Origin: Nematostella vectensis
Lineage: Eukaryota; Cnidaria; Anthozoa; Actiniaria; Edwardsiidae
NCBI RefSeq assembly: GCF_932526225.1
Contig: NC_064041.1
Coordinates: 13,727,951-13,791,950, forward strand
DNA length: 64,000 nucleotides
Direction: 5' to 3'
Each line of letters starts with the position of its first letter. Position 1 is the stretch's first letter. A program made the position numbers and the translations under genes. Below are positions 1 to 13,395 of the stretch, piece after piece. The notes under the pieces are model-generated. The model made no database searches. It was not told where the DNA came from and saw only the letters and a list, made by a program, of their open reading frames with translations.

Positions 1-3000
1 GAAACACGCCCGTCATGGATTGGAGTCAGGAGAAAGAATTAGCAGTGTCACAATGACAGAGAAACACGCGCGTCATGGATTGGAATCACGAGAAAACAAT
101 TAGCAGTGTCACAATGACAGAGAAACACGCGCGTCATGGGTTGGATTCAGGAGAAAACAATTATCAGTGTCACAATGACATAGAAAACGATCGTCATGGG
201 CTAGAATCTATAGAAAACAATTAGCACAGTCACAATGACAGAGAAACACGCGCGTCATGGATTGGAATCTATAGAAAATAATTAGCAGTGTCACAATGAC
301 AGAGAAACACGCGCGTCATGGATTGGAATCAGGAGAAAACAATTAGCAGTGTCACAATGACAGAGAAACCCGCGCGTCATGGATTGGAATCAGGAGAAAA
401 CAATTAGCAGTGTCACAATGACAGAGAAACACGCGCGTCATGGATTGGGATCTATAGAAAACAATTAGCAGTGTCACAATGACAGAGAAACACGCGCGTC
501 ATGGATTGGAATCAGGAGAAAACAATGAGCAGTGTCACAATGACAGAGAAACACTCGCGTCATGGATTGGAATCAGGAGAAATCAATTAGCAGTGTCACA
601 ATCATAGAGAAACACGCGCGTCATGGATTGGAATCTATAGAAAACAATTAGCAGTGTCGCAATGACAAAAACACACGCGTCATGGATTGGAATCAGGAGA
701 AAACAATTAGCAGTGTCACAATGACAAAGAAACACGACCGTCATGGATTGGAATCAGGAGAAAACAATGAGCAGTGTCACAATGACAGAGAAACACTCGC
801 GTCATGGATTGGAATCAGGAGAAAACAATTAGCAGTGTCACAATGACAGAGAAACACGCCCGTCATGGATTGGAATCAGGAGAAAACAATTAGCAGTGTC
901 ACAATGACAGAGAAACACGCGCGTCTTGGATTGGAATCACGAGAAAACAATTAGCAGTGTCACAATGACAGAGAAACACGCGCGTCATGGATTGGAATCA
1001 GGAGAAAACAATTAGCAGTGTCACAATGACAGAGAAACATGCGCGTCATGGATTGGAATCTATAGAAAACAATTAGCAGTGTCACAATGACAGAGAAACA
1101 CGCGCGTCATGGATTGGAATCAGGAGAAAACAATGAGCAGTGTCACAATGACAGAGAAACACGCGCGTCATGGATTGGAATCTATAGAAAACAATTAGCA
1201 GTGTCACAATGACAGAGAAACACGCGCGTCATGGATTGGAATCAGGAGAAAACAATTAGCAGTGTCACAATGACAGAGAAACACGCGCGTCTTGGATTGG
1301 AATCAGGAGAAAACAATTAGCAGTGTCACAATGACAGAGAATCACGCGCGTCATGGATTGGAATCAAGAGAAAACAATTAGCAGTGTCACAATGACAGAG
1401 AAACACGCCCGTCATGGATTGGAATCAGGAGAAAACAATTAGCAGTGTCACAATGACAGAGAAACACGCGCGTCATGGATTGGAATCAGGAGAAAACAAT
1501 TAGCAGTGTCACAATGACAGAGAAACACGCGCGTCATGGATTGGAATCACGAGAAAACAATTAGCAGTGTCACAATGACAGAGAAACACGCGCGTCATGG
1601 ATTGGAATCAGGAGAAAACAATTATCAGTGTCACAATGACAAAGAAAACGATCATCATGGACTAGAATCTATAGAAAACAATTAGCACAGTCACAATGAC
1701 AGAGAAACACGCGCGTCATGGATTGGGATCTATAGAAAACAATTAGCAGTGTCACAATGACAGAGAAACACGCGCGTCATGGATTGGAATCAGGAGAAAA
1801 CAATTAGCAGTGTCACAATGACAGAGAAACACGCGCGTCATGGATTGGAATCAGGAGAAAACAATTAGCAGTGTCACAATGACAAAAACACACGCGTCAT
1901 GGATTGGAATCAAGAGAAAACAATTAGCAGTGTCACAATGACAGGGAAACACGCCCGTCATGGATTGGAATCAGGAGAAAACAATTAGCAGTGTCACAAT
2001 GACAGAGAAACACGCGCGTCATGGATTGGAATCAGGAGAAAACAATTAGCAGTGTCACAATGACAGAGAAACACGCGCGTCATGGATTGGAATCTATAGA
2101 AAACAATTAGCAGTGTCACAATGACAGAGAAACACGCGCGTCATGGATTGGAATCTATAGAAAACAATTAGCAGTGTCACAATGACAGAGAAACACGCGC
2201 GTCATGGATTGGAATCAGGAGAAAACAATGAGCAGTGTCACAATGACAGAGAAACACTCGCGTCATGGATTGGAATCAGGAGAAAACAATTAGCAGTGTC
2301 ACAATGACAGAGAAACACGCCCGTCATGGATTGGAGTCAGGAGAAAGAATTAGCAGTGTCACAATGACAGAGAAACACGCGCGTCATGGATTGGAATCAC
2401 GAGAAAACAATTAGCAGTGTCACAATGACAGAGAAACACGCGCGTCATGGGTTGGAATCAGGAGAAAACAATTATCAGTGTCACAATGACATAGAAAATG
2501 ATCGTCATGGGCTAGAATCTATAGAAAACAATTAGCACAGTCACAATGACAGGGAAACACGCGCGTCATGGATTGGAATCTATAGAAAATAATTAGCAGT
2601 GTCACAATGACAGAGAAACACGCGCGTCATGGATTGGAATCAGGAGAAAACAATTAGCAGTGTCACAATGACAGAGAAACACGCGCGTCATGGATTGGAA
2701 TCAGGAGAAAACAATTAGCAGTGTCACAATGACAGAGAAACACGCGCGTCATGGATTGGGATCTATAGAAAACAATTAGCAGTGTCACAATGACAGAGAA
2801 ACACGCGCGTCATGGATTGGAATCAGGAGAAAACAATGAGCAGTGTCACAATGACAGAGAAACACTCGCGTCATGGATTGGAATCAGGAGAAATCAATTA
2901 GCAGTGTCACAATCATAGAGAAACACGCGCGTCATGGATTGGAATCTATAGAAAACAATTAGCAGTGTCGCAATGACAAAAACACACGCGTCATGGATTG

Positions 3001-6000
3001 GAATCAGGAGAAAACAATTAGCAGTGTCACAATGACAAAGAAACACGACCGTCATGGATTGGAATCAGGAGAAAACAATGAGCAGTGTCACAATGACAGA
3101 GAAACACTCGCGTCATGGATTGGAATCAGGAGAAAACAATTAGCAGTGTCACAATGACAGAGAAACACGCCCGTCATGGATTGGAATCAGGAGAAAACAA
3201 TTAGCAGTGTCACAATGACAGAGAAACACGCGCGTCTTGGATTGGAATCACGAGAAAACAATTAGCAGTGTCACAATGACAGAGAAACACGCGCGTCATG
3301 GATTGGATTCAGGAGAAAACAATTAGCAGTGTCACAATGACAGAGAAACACGCGCGTCATGGATTGGAATCTATAGAAAACAATTAGCAGTGTCACAATG
3401 ACAGAGAAACACGCGCGTCATGGATTGGAATCAGGAGAAAACAATGAGCAGTGTCACAATGACAGAGAAACACGCGCGTCATGGATTGGAATCTATAGAA
3501 AACAATTAGCAGTGTCACAATGACAGAGAAACACGCGCGTCATGGATTGGAATCAGGAGAAAACAATTAGCAGTGTCACAATGACAGAGAAACACGCGCG
3601 TCATGGATTGGAATAAGGAGAAAACAATGAGCAGTGTCACAATGACAGAGAAACACGCGCGTCATGGATTGGAATCAAGAAAAAAACAATTAGCAGTGTC
3701 ACAATGACAGAGAAACACGCCCGTCATGGATTGGAGTCAGGAGAAAGAATTAGCAGTGTCACAATGACAGAGAAACACGCGCGTCATGGGTTGGAATCAG
3801 GAGAAAACAATTAGCAGTGTCACAATGACATAGAAAACGATCGTCATGGGCTAGAATCTATAGAAAACAATTAGCACAGTCACAATGACAGAGAAACACG
3901 CGCGTCATGGATTGGAATCTATAGAAAATAATTAGCAGTGTCACAATGACAGAGAAACACGCGCGTCATGGATTGGAATCAGGAGAAAACAATTAGCAGT
4001 GTCACAATGACAGAGAAACACGCCCGTCATGGATTGGAATCAGGAGAAAACAATTAGCAGTGTCACAATGACAGAGAAACACGCCCGTCATGGATTGGAA
4101 TCAAGAGAAAACAATTAGCAGTGTCATAATGACAGAGAAACACGCGCGTCATGGATTGGAATCAGGAGAAAACAATTAGCAGTGTCACAATGACAGAGAA
4201 ACACGCGCGTCATGGATTGGAATCAGGAGAAAACAATTAGCAGTGTCACAATGACAGAGAAACACGCGCGTCATGGATTGGGATCTATAGAAAACAATTA
4301 GCAGTGTCACAATGACAGAGAAACACGCGCGTCATGGATTGGAATCAGGAGAAAACAATGAGCAGTGTCACAATGACAGAGAAACACTCGCGTCATGGAT
4401 TGGAATCAGGAGAAATCAATTAGCAGTGTCACAATCATAGAGAAACACGCGCGTCATGGATTGGAATCTATAGAAAACAATTAGCAGTGTCGCAATGACA
4501 AAAACACACGCGTCATGGATTGGAATCAGGAGAAAACAATTAGCAGTGTCACAATGACAAAGAAACACGACCGTCATGGATTGGAATCAGGAGAAAACAA
4601 TTAGCAGTGTCACAATGACAGAGAAACACGCGCGTCATGGATTGGAATCAGGAGAAAACAATTAGCAGTGTCACAATGACAGAGAAACACGCGCGTCATG
4701 GATTGGAATCTATAGAAAACAATTAGCAGTGTCACAATGACAGAGAAACACGCGCGTCATGGATTGGAATCTATAGAAAACATATAGCAGTGTCGCAATG
4801 ACAAAAACACACGCGTCATGGATTGGAATCAGGAGAAAACAATGAGCAGTGTCACAATGACAGAGAAACACGCGCGTCATGGATTGGAATCTATAGAAAA
4901 CAATTAGCAGTGTCACAATGACAGAGAAACACGCGCGTCATGGATTGGAATCAGGAGAAAACAATGAGCAGTGTCACAATGACAGAGAAACACTCGCGTC
5001 ATGGATTGGAATCAGGAGAAAACAATTAGCAGTGTCACAATGACAGAGAAACACGCCCGTCATGGATTGGAATCAGGAGAAAACAATTAGCAGTGTCACA
5101 ATGACAGAGAAACACGCGCGTCTTGGATTGGAATCACAAGAAAACAATTAGCAGTGTCACAATGACAGAGAAACACGCGCGTCATGGATTGGAATCAGGA
5201 GAAAACAATTATCAGTGTCACAATGACAAAAAAAAAAACGTTCGTCATGGATTGGAATCAGGAGAAAACAATTAGCAGTGTCACAATGACAGAAACACAC
5301 GCGTCATGGATTGGAATCAGGAGAAAACAATTAGCAGTGTCACAATGACAGAAACACGCGCGTCTTGGATTGGAATCACGAGAAAACAATTAGCAGTGTC
5401 ACAATGACAGAGAAACACGCGCGTCTTGGATTGGAATCACGAGAAAACAATTAGCAGTGTCACAATGACAGAGAAACACGCGCGTCTTGGATTGGAATCA
5501 GGAGAAAACAATTAGCAGTGTCACAATGACAGAGAATCACGCGCGTCATGGATTGGAATCAAGAGAAAACAATTAGCAGTGTCACAATGACAGAGAAACA
5601 CGCGCGTCATGGATTGGAATCAGGAGAAAACAATTAGCAGTGTCACAATGACAGAGAAACACGCGCGTCATGGATTGGAATCAGGAGAAAACAATTAGCA
5701 GTGTCACAATGACAAAGAAACACGCGCGTCATGGATTGGAATAAGGAGAAAACAATTAGCAGTGTCACAATGACAGAGAAACACGCGCGCCATGGATTGG
5801 AATCTATAGAAAACAATAAGCAATGTCAAGATGACACAGAAACACGCGCGTCATGGATTGGAATCTATAGAAAACAATAAGCAGTGTCACAATGACAGAG
5901 AAACACGCGCGTCTTGGATTGGAATCACGAGAAAACAATTAGCAGTGTCACAATGACAGAAACACGCGCGTCTTGGATTGGAATCACGAGAAAACAATTA

Positions 6001-6825
6001 GCAGTGTCACAATGACAGAGAAACACGCGCGTCTTGGATTGGAATCAGGAGAAAACAATTAGCAGTGTCACAATGACAGAGAATGACGCGCGTCATGGAT
6101 TGGAATCAAGAGAAAACAATTAGCAGTGTCACAATGGCAGAGAAACACGCGCGTCATGGATTGGAATCAGGAGAAAACAATTAGCAGTGTCACAATGACA
6201 TAGAAACACGCGCGTCATCGATTGGGATCAGGAGAAAACAATTAGCAGTGTCACAATGACAGAGAAACACGCGCGTCATGGATTGGAATCGGGAAAAAGC
6301 AATTAGCAGTGTCACAATGACAAAGAAACACGCGCGTCATGGATTGGAATCTATAGAAAACAATTAGCAGTGTCACAATGACAGAGAAACACGCGCGTCA
6401 TGGATTGGAATCAGGAGAAAACAATTAGCAGTGTCACAATGACAAAGAAACACGCGCGTCATGGATTGGAATAAGGAGAAAACAATTAGCAGTGTCACAA
6501 TGACAGAGAAAAAAGCGCGTCATGGATTGGAATCGGGAGAAAACAATTAGCAGTGTCACAATGACAAAGAAACACGCGCGTCATGGATTGGAATAAGGAG
6601 AAAACAATTAGCAGTGTCACAATGACAGAGAAACACGCGCGCCATGGATTGGAATCTATAGAAAACAATAAGCAATGTCAAGATGACACAGAAACACGCG
6701 CGTCATGGATTGGAATCTATAGAAAACAATAAGCAGTGTCACGATGACAGTGAAACACGCGCGTCATGGATTGGAATATGTAGAAAACAATTAAGTGTCA
6801 CAACGACAGAGAAACACGATCGACA
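1..6825. repeat. 61-bp tandem satellite array (about 112 copies, left end outside window)
   Basis: Each monomer is about 61 bp, starting GAAACACGCGCGTCATGG and ending in a short inverted repeat, TGTCA-CAA-TGACA. Copies differ by a few substitutions (CAGGAG, CACGAG or CTATAG in the middle; CGCGCG or CGCCCG). A characteristic succession of variant monomers beginning at position 1 recurs from 2312 and again from 3712, so there is a higher-order repeat above the monomer. The last copies (6700-6825) are the most diverged and mark the array edge. No coding sequence is supported; short minus-strand open frames here are periodic artefacts. The array continues beyond the window start. Confidence 0.97.
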
Positions 6826-6935
6826 TCGGTTGTAGATACCTTGTTTGGACCTAAATATTACGGCACAATCCGGACTGGGAGCTTTTAAATTTGCATCGTG
6901 TCCGTTTGAAGTGGTAGTGCGATAAATGAAGGTTA

Positions 6936-7127
6936 TGCCTAGTGCACACTAGCAACATAACAACATGGGCGCGCGCACTGTTTAGCCCGACATAACGACA
7001 TGGACATAATGACAAAAGAAAAAACATGTTTTTTCTCTTATGTCGTTGTGTCCATGCCGTTATGTCAACGATAAGAGTGCGCGCGCCCATGTCGTTATGT
7101 CGATATGTCGCTAGTGTGCACTAGGCA
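6936..7127. mobile_element. Palindromic MITE with TTA target-site duplication (PIF/Harbinger-like)
   Basis: A 192-bp near-perfect hairpin. The ends are TGCCTAGTGCACACTAG and its reverse complement, flanked on both sides by TTA (6933-6935 and 7128-7130). The arms stay complementary almost to the centre (about 7030), including a matched CGCGCGC block. No ORF is present. A 3-bp TTA/TAA duplication is typical of PIF/Harbinger, so superfamily assignment rests on that. A short stretch near 46915-46945 resembles its internal sequence. Confidence 0.8.
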
Positions 7128-7309
7128 TTAGACTGTATCAGGAAATAATGAAAAATGCGCGATAATAAAAGAATACGCGATCCTACATAGATTAATCTCT
7201 AGAAAGTTCATATCAGACAGTATAACAACAAGACACGTCATAAATTTGTTGGTTTATTCTCACACAAGCTCAGACACAAATATGTTCTTGTGATAGAAGG
7301 AGAGCAAGG

Positions 7310-10300
7310 CTAAGCCACCTTGCTGTAAAGTCTTTTTTCTCCGCCTGCAAAAATAAAGAAGCAAATTACAGGATTCGGTCATTTTAGGCAAGAATATGGT
7401 CAAGCCCGACTAAAGTGGTAGTCCTTGTATTCTTATAGGAATGTAATGAATATGGCATAATCAATAAGAAACATTCTTATAAAACTAAATCAACTTGGGA
7501 AGCTAATAACCCATAGCTGTCAACCAAACTTGGACAGAAAAAGAGCTAATGCGGGTGAATACACAGAATGTATGAACATTCTCAGAAAAAATTAGGCTTG
7601 TGATGAGGTCCAAAATCTTGTGAAACCAACCTAATGTGGGTGAGTTAACAGCTATGATAACCCGCCTTGCATCCTGGGATATTGAATTACGAGACAAAGC
7701 ATGGAAGGTGTTTTAGCTGGAAAGGATCTGGCTTAATGCTGCAAACCTTTACACCTCCCCCTAAAAAAAACCCTGGATTCAATCAGCCAGCTCCTCAACT
7801 CAAGTAATCAAACCTGGGATCTCTAAGGGTAAGAGACGTATGCACTTGATCTTTCTGGCTAGTGTTAGGGGGAAGGGGTAGGAGGGGGGGGGGGGGGGGG
7901 GATCTGGCAGGTTAGGTACTGTAGGTGGGCTCTTTATACCAAATCTGGTTTGACTTCATCTGCCATGTCTCCTTCCTCTGATTTCATTAGCTGCAAAATA
8001 AAAAAACCTTGTAGAAAGGAACAGGCGACTTGTTTTTTTTTTTTGGGGGGGGGGCATGTGCCCATAGTGCCCCACTCCATGCTATGTACTTCAATAAATA
8101 TGTACTGCTATGTACTTTAATAAGATACTGATATTTCAATAAGAAATAACCCACTTTTTGATGCCCAAGGGCCAAGGCCAGCACCTTCCCTGTGTATGGC
8201 CTGAGTTGTCCTACCTTAGAAAGGTCTTCTTTGAGATTTCCACAACGGCACAGAACACAGACTTCCAACAGATGCTTTACCTAAAAGATCAGTAATAGAA
8301 AATCAAGACTATCTGAGCATTTGAACTTTTGAAAGAAAGAGCAACAAACTAGATAGGATAGGAGAAAGAAAAGAAAGGGTGGCATGACATTTTTACAGGT
8401 AAAACAATTGGGCATTTATAAAGAATGTATTAAGCAAGAGATCAGCCTTTCCTTGCTTTACAAGATCCCATTGGATGCAGCCCAGCAAAAATCAGTGTGC
8501 ATACTGTATATAGATGTACTACCCACCAGCACAAGTAATGATTCGGTTTTTTCCTTCACAAATGACGAGGAACCCCACAGAGATTTTCTTGCAAGATCCC
8601 TGACAAGATACAAATAAAAGTCACAGATTTAGGTGAGGATGAAACAGAATGCTTGGCCCAGATTTAGGTGAGGATGAAACAGAATGCTTGGCCCAGCTAA
8701 ATATTTTTCCAAATATGTTGTTCCGATTTGGGTGTCAGTTTGCAAGTAAGTATGGACAAAGCAAGTAGTTACAAATTTCTATCTATGTTCTAGACTTTGT
8801 TCAAGAGTTTTGATTTTTCACTACAATAATGTAACATTTTTGTTTTAAACTTTAAATAGTGCTTTACAGGGTGGATCCAGGGTGACTACATAATTCCATA
8901 GGAATGGTTCCCTCCTTCAAGAAATCCGGGATCTGCTCAGCTGCTATCCATGTATTTTAAGCTTTGATAAAACTTCCCTGTAAACACTAATGGTTGGAAT
9001 CTTTTAGTTATGCAGTAGCTTGGATAAATTACCTTGCCCTCAAAAGACAAACATAAGCAGCAACTAGATTACAGTCATCAGATGTTGTGTCTAAAGGTTT
9101 CTTAATAATTGCATTATCCACAACACAAATGCTATGCATTTCACTACTAGCATCTCCTTTTTCTTCACAATTTTCTTCCATTAATCCTCTCTCATCTTCT
9201 ACTGTCTGTGGACTTTTGCTTCCTTCATTGATAGGATTGCTTTGTTCTGTTAAGTTGTATAAGGCTGTCCGATTCTTACTGAACTCTTTTAAATGTCCTG
9301 AAGCCATGAAACTGTCTTCTTTTATTTTCACACCTTCCTGAGGTAGATCAGTCTTTGAAGTCTTGCAATCATAACAGGACCAATTTTTTGTTACATCCTT
9401 TGAAAAATGTGCTGTGTAATTTGATGAGTCATTAATGCAAAGACAAGATATCCCAAGGTCTGTAGGACTTGCACATTGGCATTTTACACTTCTTGTGCTA
9501 GCAGCAGTATGTGTGTTATCTGTTGTATTAGTTTGTCTCAAACTACCAGCATTTTTATGTGCATTCAAGTAGGCAGCAGCTAGGCCACACCAGAACTGAT
9601 GCTTGAATGAATGCAAGGTGACACATCTTTGAAATGCTGCTATTTCACCTTAAAAACAACAACACATAAGACAACAAAATTTGAATAAGGTAAATGCATT
9701 GGTTTCAGCAAAAGTTGGTAATTTGCTGGTTTAGACTTTTTTTTGAATTTTTTTTGAATATGTAAAGCAGCTGAAACATTTCATAAAATAAAAGCAAAGA
9801 CAGACAAAAGAGCCTTAGAAGAGGAGAATATTTCATACTGGAGAAAATTGGTCAATGTTTGTTGCTTCTAGTAAATCAAAAGTTGCAGTAAATTAAAACA
9901 CAAAATGTGAACCCAATAATTGGAGAAAAAAATTGGCATTTAAGTGTTTTTTAAGCTATGAAATCCTATGGAAATAAGACATTTATTTCAGTGGCAAGTT
10001 ACTGCACTGTAAGTCTCAATATGAAACTCAATCCTTCAATAGAAATTGCCCAATCCTATTTCTAAAGAAGAACCCAAATAATAAATTAAGCAGTCTGCAT
10101 TATGAAGAAAGTTTTCTTCAAAACAGACAAATCAATAAATCTTAATTGTCAATGTTTCTAATGTGAAGGGAACTCCAGGCTTGTAGCTAGGGGGGAATGC
10201 AGGGGGTGCACTGACACAAATATCAAATGGACTCCCTAAAAGGGTTCCTATACCTTGGAAATTGCTGCAGCATGAGTGAATTTCTGCTTGCAAGGTCCAC

Positions 10301-12186
10301 AAGGCCACATCCTCCTCCTGATCTCTCAGCTCCAATAAACAACAACCAAACAACAAATCAATTATATTGGTCCACTTTAGGAAGGTTGCCCATGTCAAAT
10401 TTCATGAAAAAAAAAACAGGGTTTATTCCAAATATCGTACAATTTGTACACAAGTCTTGAGTCTCGCTTGACTAGCACATGTTACCTGCATAAACTTAGC
10501 ATAATGAAGAACTAGGGTTTGCGAAAGTCATACAATACATACTATAACAGCCCCCTAATGCTTATTATGCTTGCTTCCCTTTGTGCCGGCTACCCTATCC
10601 CACCCACTATTCCTTTTATTGCCCCCCCTCCCCCTTTCACCCTAGGTGCCATGGTATGAATACCAGCTTTAAACCAACAGTGAAGTAATCATGGGTCTCT
10701 ATTGTTTACAAGAGCTCTTACCATCTTTGCTAGCTCTATCTGCGCCTCTTCGTATCTGCCAAGCTTTATGAGACAGCGTAATTCAGATTCGGCAAGCTCT
10801 CTCTCTACTGTTGAACTGCAGTTATAAATTTTACTCGCACGTACAGCCTTGTAGAGTTCCAAAGCCTTTTGAAAATCCTCTCTACGATAATGCACATCAG
10901 CTTGGAATTTCAGCTTGTTAAATTTTTCGGATATCTCATCTGATTCATTTGGAATAGTAAACCACTAAAATAATTAAGAAAGTGGTAGTTTATAACAATG
11001 TAGTTCAGAATATTTTATACTGGAGCTCCCAAGTGAAGTGCCGCGTAAGAGGAGCCCCATATCTAAGAAAAAGTGGTATATAAGAAAAATACGGTAACAA
11101 ATATTGGTAATTCTCGACTCTAGTTTTTGTGATGCGACGTCACATCCGTCTGTCCCCAAAAAGCATCGTATGACAACCAAACTTGGCAGATGTCATGTGT
11201 CAAAGGAGGTGTAAAAATGTGGTCACATGGTTTGTGACGTCATCGATGACATCACCAGAAGCAAAAATATGATGACGTCATCAAAATAACAAATATTTTT
11301 ATTTCATGAAGGAAACATCGCATGATAACCAAACTCGGTAGGTGTCATGTAGGTGTCAAGGGGGGTGCGACAATATGGTCACGGGTTGTGTGACGTCATC
11401 GATGACGTCACTTAGCAAAAAACGTGATTAAAAGCAAAAACATTCATATCTCTTGAAAAAAACATTGTTTCACAACCAAACTCGGTAGGTGTCATGTTGG
11501 TGTCAATGGGGGTGTTCCAATATTGTCACGTGATTGTGACGTCATTAATGACGTCACTAGAAGCAAAATATGCTGATGTAATCAAAATAAAAAAAAATTC
11601 ATATCTCGTGAAAGAAACATTGTATAGCAACCAAACTTCATAGGTGTCATGTATGTTTCAAGGGCGGAGATATGGTCACGTGATGCGTGACGTCATCGAT
11701 GACGTCACTAAAAGTGAAACTACCCTGATGTCGAAACATCGTATGACAGCTAATCTTGTTATGTGTGTGTTATGTGGGGGAAGGGGGTTTAACGGATTGG
11801 GCTCGTGATTTGTGACATTGTTGAAATCGTCAAAAACAGATATATAATAATAATATTTAACATTTCTTAAATTATTAAGCGAGAATGAAGCAAAGATTTG
11901 GTCGTTTGGAGATCCGCTTTTAGGCAATGCCTAAATCTATATTATGGTTTTTTTCTATTCTTATTTATCAAACAAGGCTTATCATCATAGGAAATCTAGG
12001 TTTTTTTCTTCTTGAGTAAGATTAAACCTCTGGGATTACGAGGATAAGGCGCGATGCGAAATGAGCATACTTCTGTCTCACCTCTTTTTGGCAAATCTTA
12101 GCTTGGTACTTCGTAAAATCTTTATTTGTGGACTTTTTCTCTTCACGGACGAATTCATCATCCTCGAATCCTAAGCCCAGTTCCAT
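7310..12186 (-). CDS. C8orf76: C8orf76-family TPR-like protein, nine exons
   Basis: Coding exons, 5' to 3' on the minus strand: 12186-12082, 10964-10722, 10329-10254, 9648-9033, 8599-8527, 8280-8215, 7990-7940, 7673-7631 and 7344-7310, giving about 435 aa. GT-AG sites and phases agree. The start is an acidic FEDDEF stretch; exon 2 begins WFTIP and contains a TPR-like helix pair (HYRREDFQKALELYKA, then LIKLGRYEEAQIELAKM). Exon 4 opens with AFQRCVTLHS and WCGLAAAYLNAH, then a long variable region. This order matches my recollection of vertebrate C8orf76, whose molecular role is unclear. The last exon is uncertain: the phase-consistent frame stops at 7310, but the alternative frame (AEKKDFTARW, stop near 7270) looks more like the family. 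A poly(A) signal AATAAA lies at 7258-7253 on the minus strand. It is head-to-head with CENPW. Confidence 0.62.
7885..8080. repeat. G-run tract and partial copy of a dispersed G-run element
   Basis: A poly-G run at about 7886-7900 lies inside an intron of the C8orf76-like gene. A second segment at about 8031-8080 (T-run, G-run, then GTGCCC and AGTGCCCCAC) resembles the right part of the elements at 18667-18841 and 47207-47371. It looks like a decayed fragment. Confidence 0.45.
8624..8697. repeat. Two-copy tandem duplication of about 36 bp
   Basis: A segment starting AGATTTAGGTGAGGATGAAA is present twice in direct succession. It lies in the intron just upstream (on the gene's strand) of the exon at 8599-8527 of the C8orf76-like gene. 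No function is visible. Confidence 0.85.
11160..11830. repeat. About 150-bp tandem repeat with double CRE palindromes
   Basis: At least four copies, period 149-154 bp, in the first intron of the C8orf76-like gene. Each copy has a conserved AACCAAACT..GTGTCATGT segment followed by a CRE-rich palindrome. Perfect 20-bp palindromes TGACGTCATCGATGACGTCA occur at 11391-11410 and 11688-11707. TGACGTCATTAATGACGTCA, also a perfect palindrome, is at 11537-11556, and a one-mismatch copy is at 11235-11254. Each palindrome contains two complete CREB/ATF sites (TGACGTCA). Confidence 0.9.
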
Positions 12187-12279
12187 GTCAAAAACGATTC
12201 CTTCTTCTCACATCATATCTTGGCCGCCATCTTGGAATAGATGATCGAACAAACTGCCGGCTCAAAAGCACAGGGAGTC

Positions 12280-13395
12280 CAAGAACTTAGAACTTAGAAC
12301 TATTTACTCCCTAATAGGTTTCACTAATTTCGGGAGGGACAGTCAGCACTGATGTTACAGTCTGCGAAGGTGACTGGGCACCTTAAGCTCACTTATCGCA
12401 GGTGCCAATGCCGACTTAAATGAAGGCAGGTCAGCAGCGTTCACTACCTCTGCAGGTAGAAGGTTCCAGGTGCGAATGGTTCTTGGAAAGAACGAGTAGT
12501 TAAAGGCCAATATATTGGCCTGTAACTGATGGTACGTCCGGGAGTGTCTTCTAGAGCTACGAATGTTCTCGGTGCGTCTCAAATCATCTGGAGGTTGGCA
12601 GTGGATGAGATTGTTATGGAACTTGTAAAGTAGTGTGGACTGGTTTCTTAGCCTCCTGTCTTCTAGTGTTTCCCAGCCTAGAGTTTTAACTAACTGGGAG
12701 GTGCTTGTGGTTATCCGGTAATCACTGCAGACAAACCGAGCAGCGTTTTTTTGCACTTGCTCAAGACGGTTCACGTCGGAGTCGGTATAAGGGCTCCAGG
12801 CAGAAGACGCATATTCAAGCGATGGTCTCACCAGTGCAAGGTATGCTCTCTCCTTTACCTCTTTCGAGCACGGTCTCAGGGTGCGTCTAAGTAGCCCAAG
12901 TGTCTTGCTGGCTTTAGAGGTGATCTTAGTGCAATGATCCCCCCAGCGGAGCGATTTATTACATTTAATCCCGAGATAGTCGCACTGGGGTACCTGTGAT
13001 AAGGCAGCAGACTCTGCGTAGTACGTACATTCAGATGGCTTGCGCTTGTTTGTAACACGGAGGAGATGACATTTTGTTACATTGTAGCTCATCTGCCAAT
13101 CTGATGCCCAATTTATCAAGTTGTTCAAGTCAGCCTGTAGTGCATGATGGTCTTGTTCCGTGTTTATTTCACGATACACCACTGTGTCGTCGGCAAAAAG
13201 GCGAAGCCTGGAGTTTGATGACTCAGCAATATCATTAATGAACAGTAGGAAGAGGGTAGGGCCTAATACAGAGCCCTGCGGGACCCCGGAGGTGACGCGG
13301 CACGTGGCAGAGTGTGAGCCATTCACAGTTACAAATTGTGAACGGTTGTGTAGAAAAGCTGATATCCAAGTCAGAGTGTTCTTTTTGCTCGTTGC
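12280..13395 (-). mobile_element. 5'-truncated non-LTR retrotransposon (CR1/jockey-like reverse transcriptase)
   Basis: The open frame runs from about 13390 to a stop at 12355. It encodes the C-terminal part of a non-LTR reverse transcriptase: WISAFLHNR and VNG upstream, then GVPQGSVLGPTLFLLFINDI, the catalytic FADDT motif, a thumb-like region with YLGI, and the C-terminal CR1/jockey-style domain (PSLEYASSAWSPYT, ARFVCSDY). Endonuclease and N-terminal RT parts are absent, as expected for 5' truncation. Downstream of the stop is a short tail of TTCTAAG repeats (about 12283-12303). It sits in the interval between the divergent C8orf76-like and CENPW genes. No ATG start is needed, since the piece is a fragment. 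Confidence 0.9.

Noticed and set aside
1..6825. CRISPR-like repeat array
   Set aside because: Units are directly adjacent without unique spacers, and the window is eukaryotic.
9087..9341. Plus-strand frame of 84 codons
   Set aside because: Antisense to exon 9648-9033 of the C8orf76-like gene.
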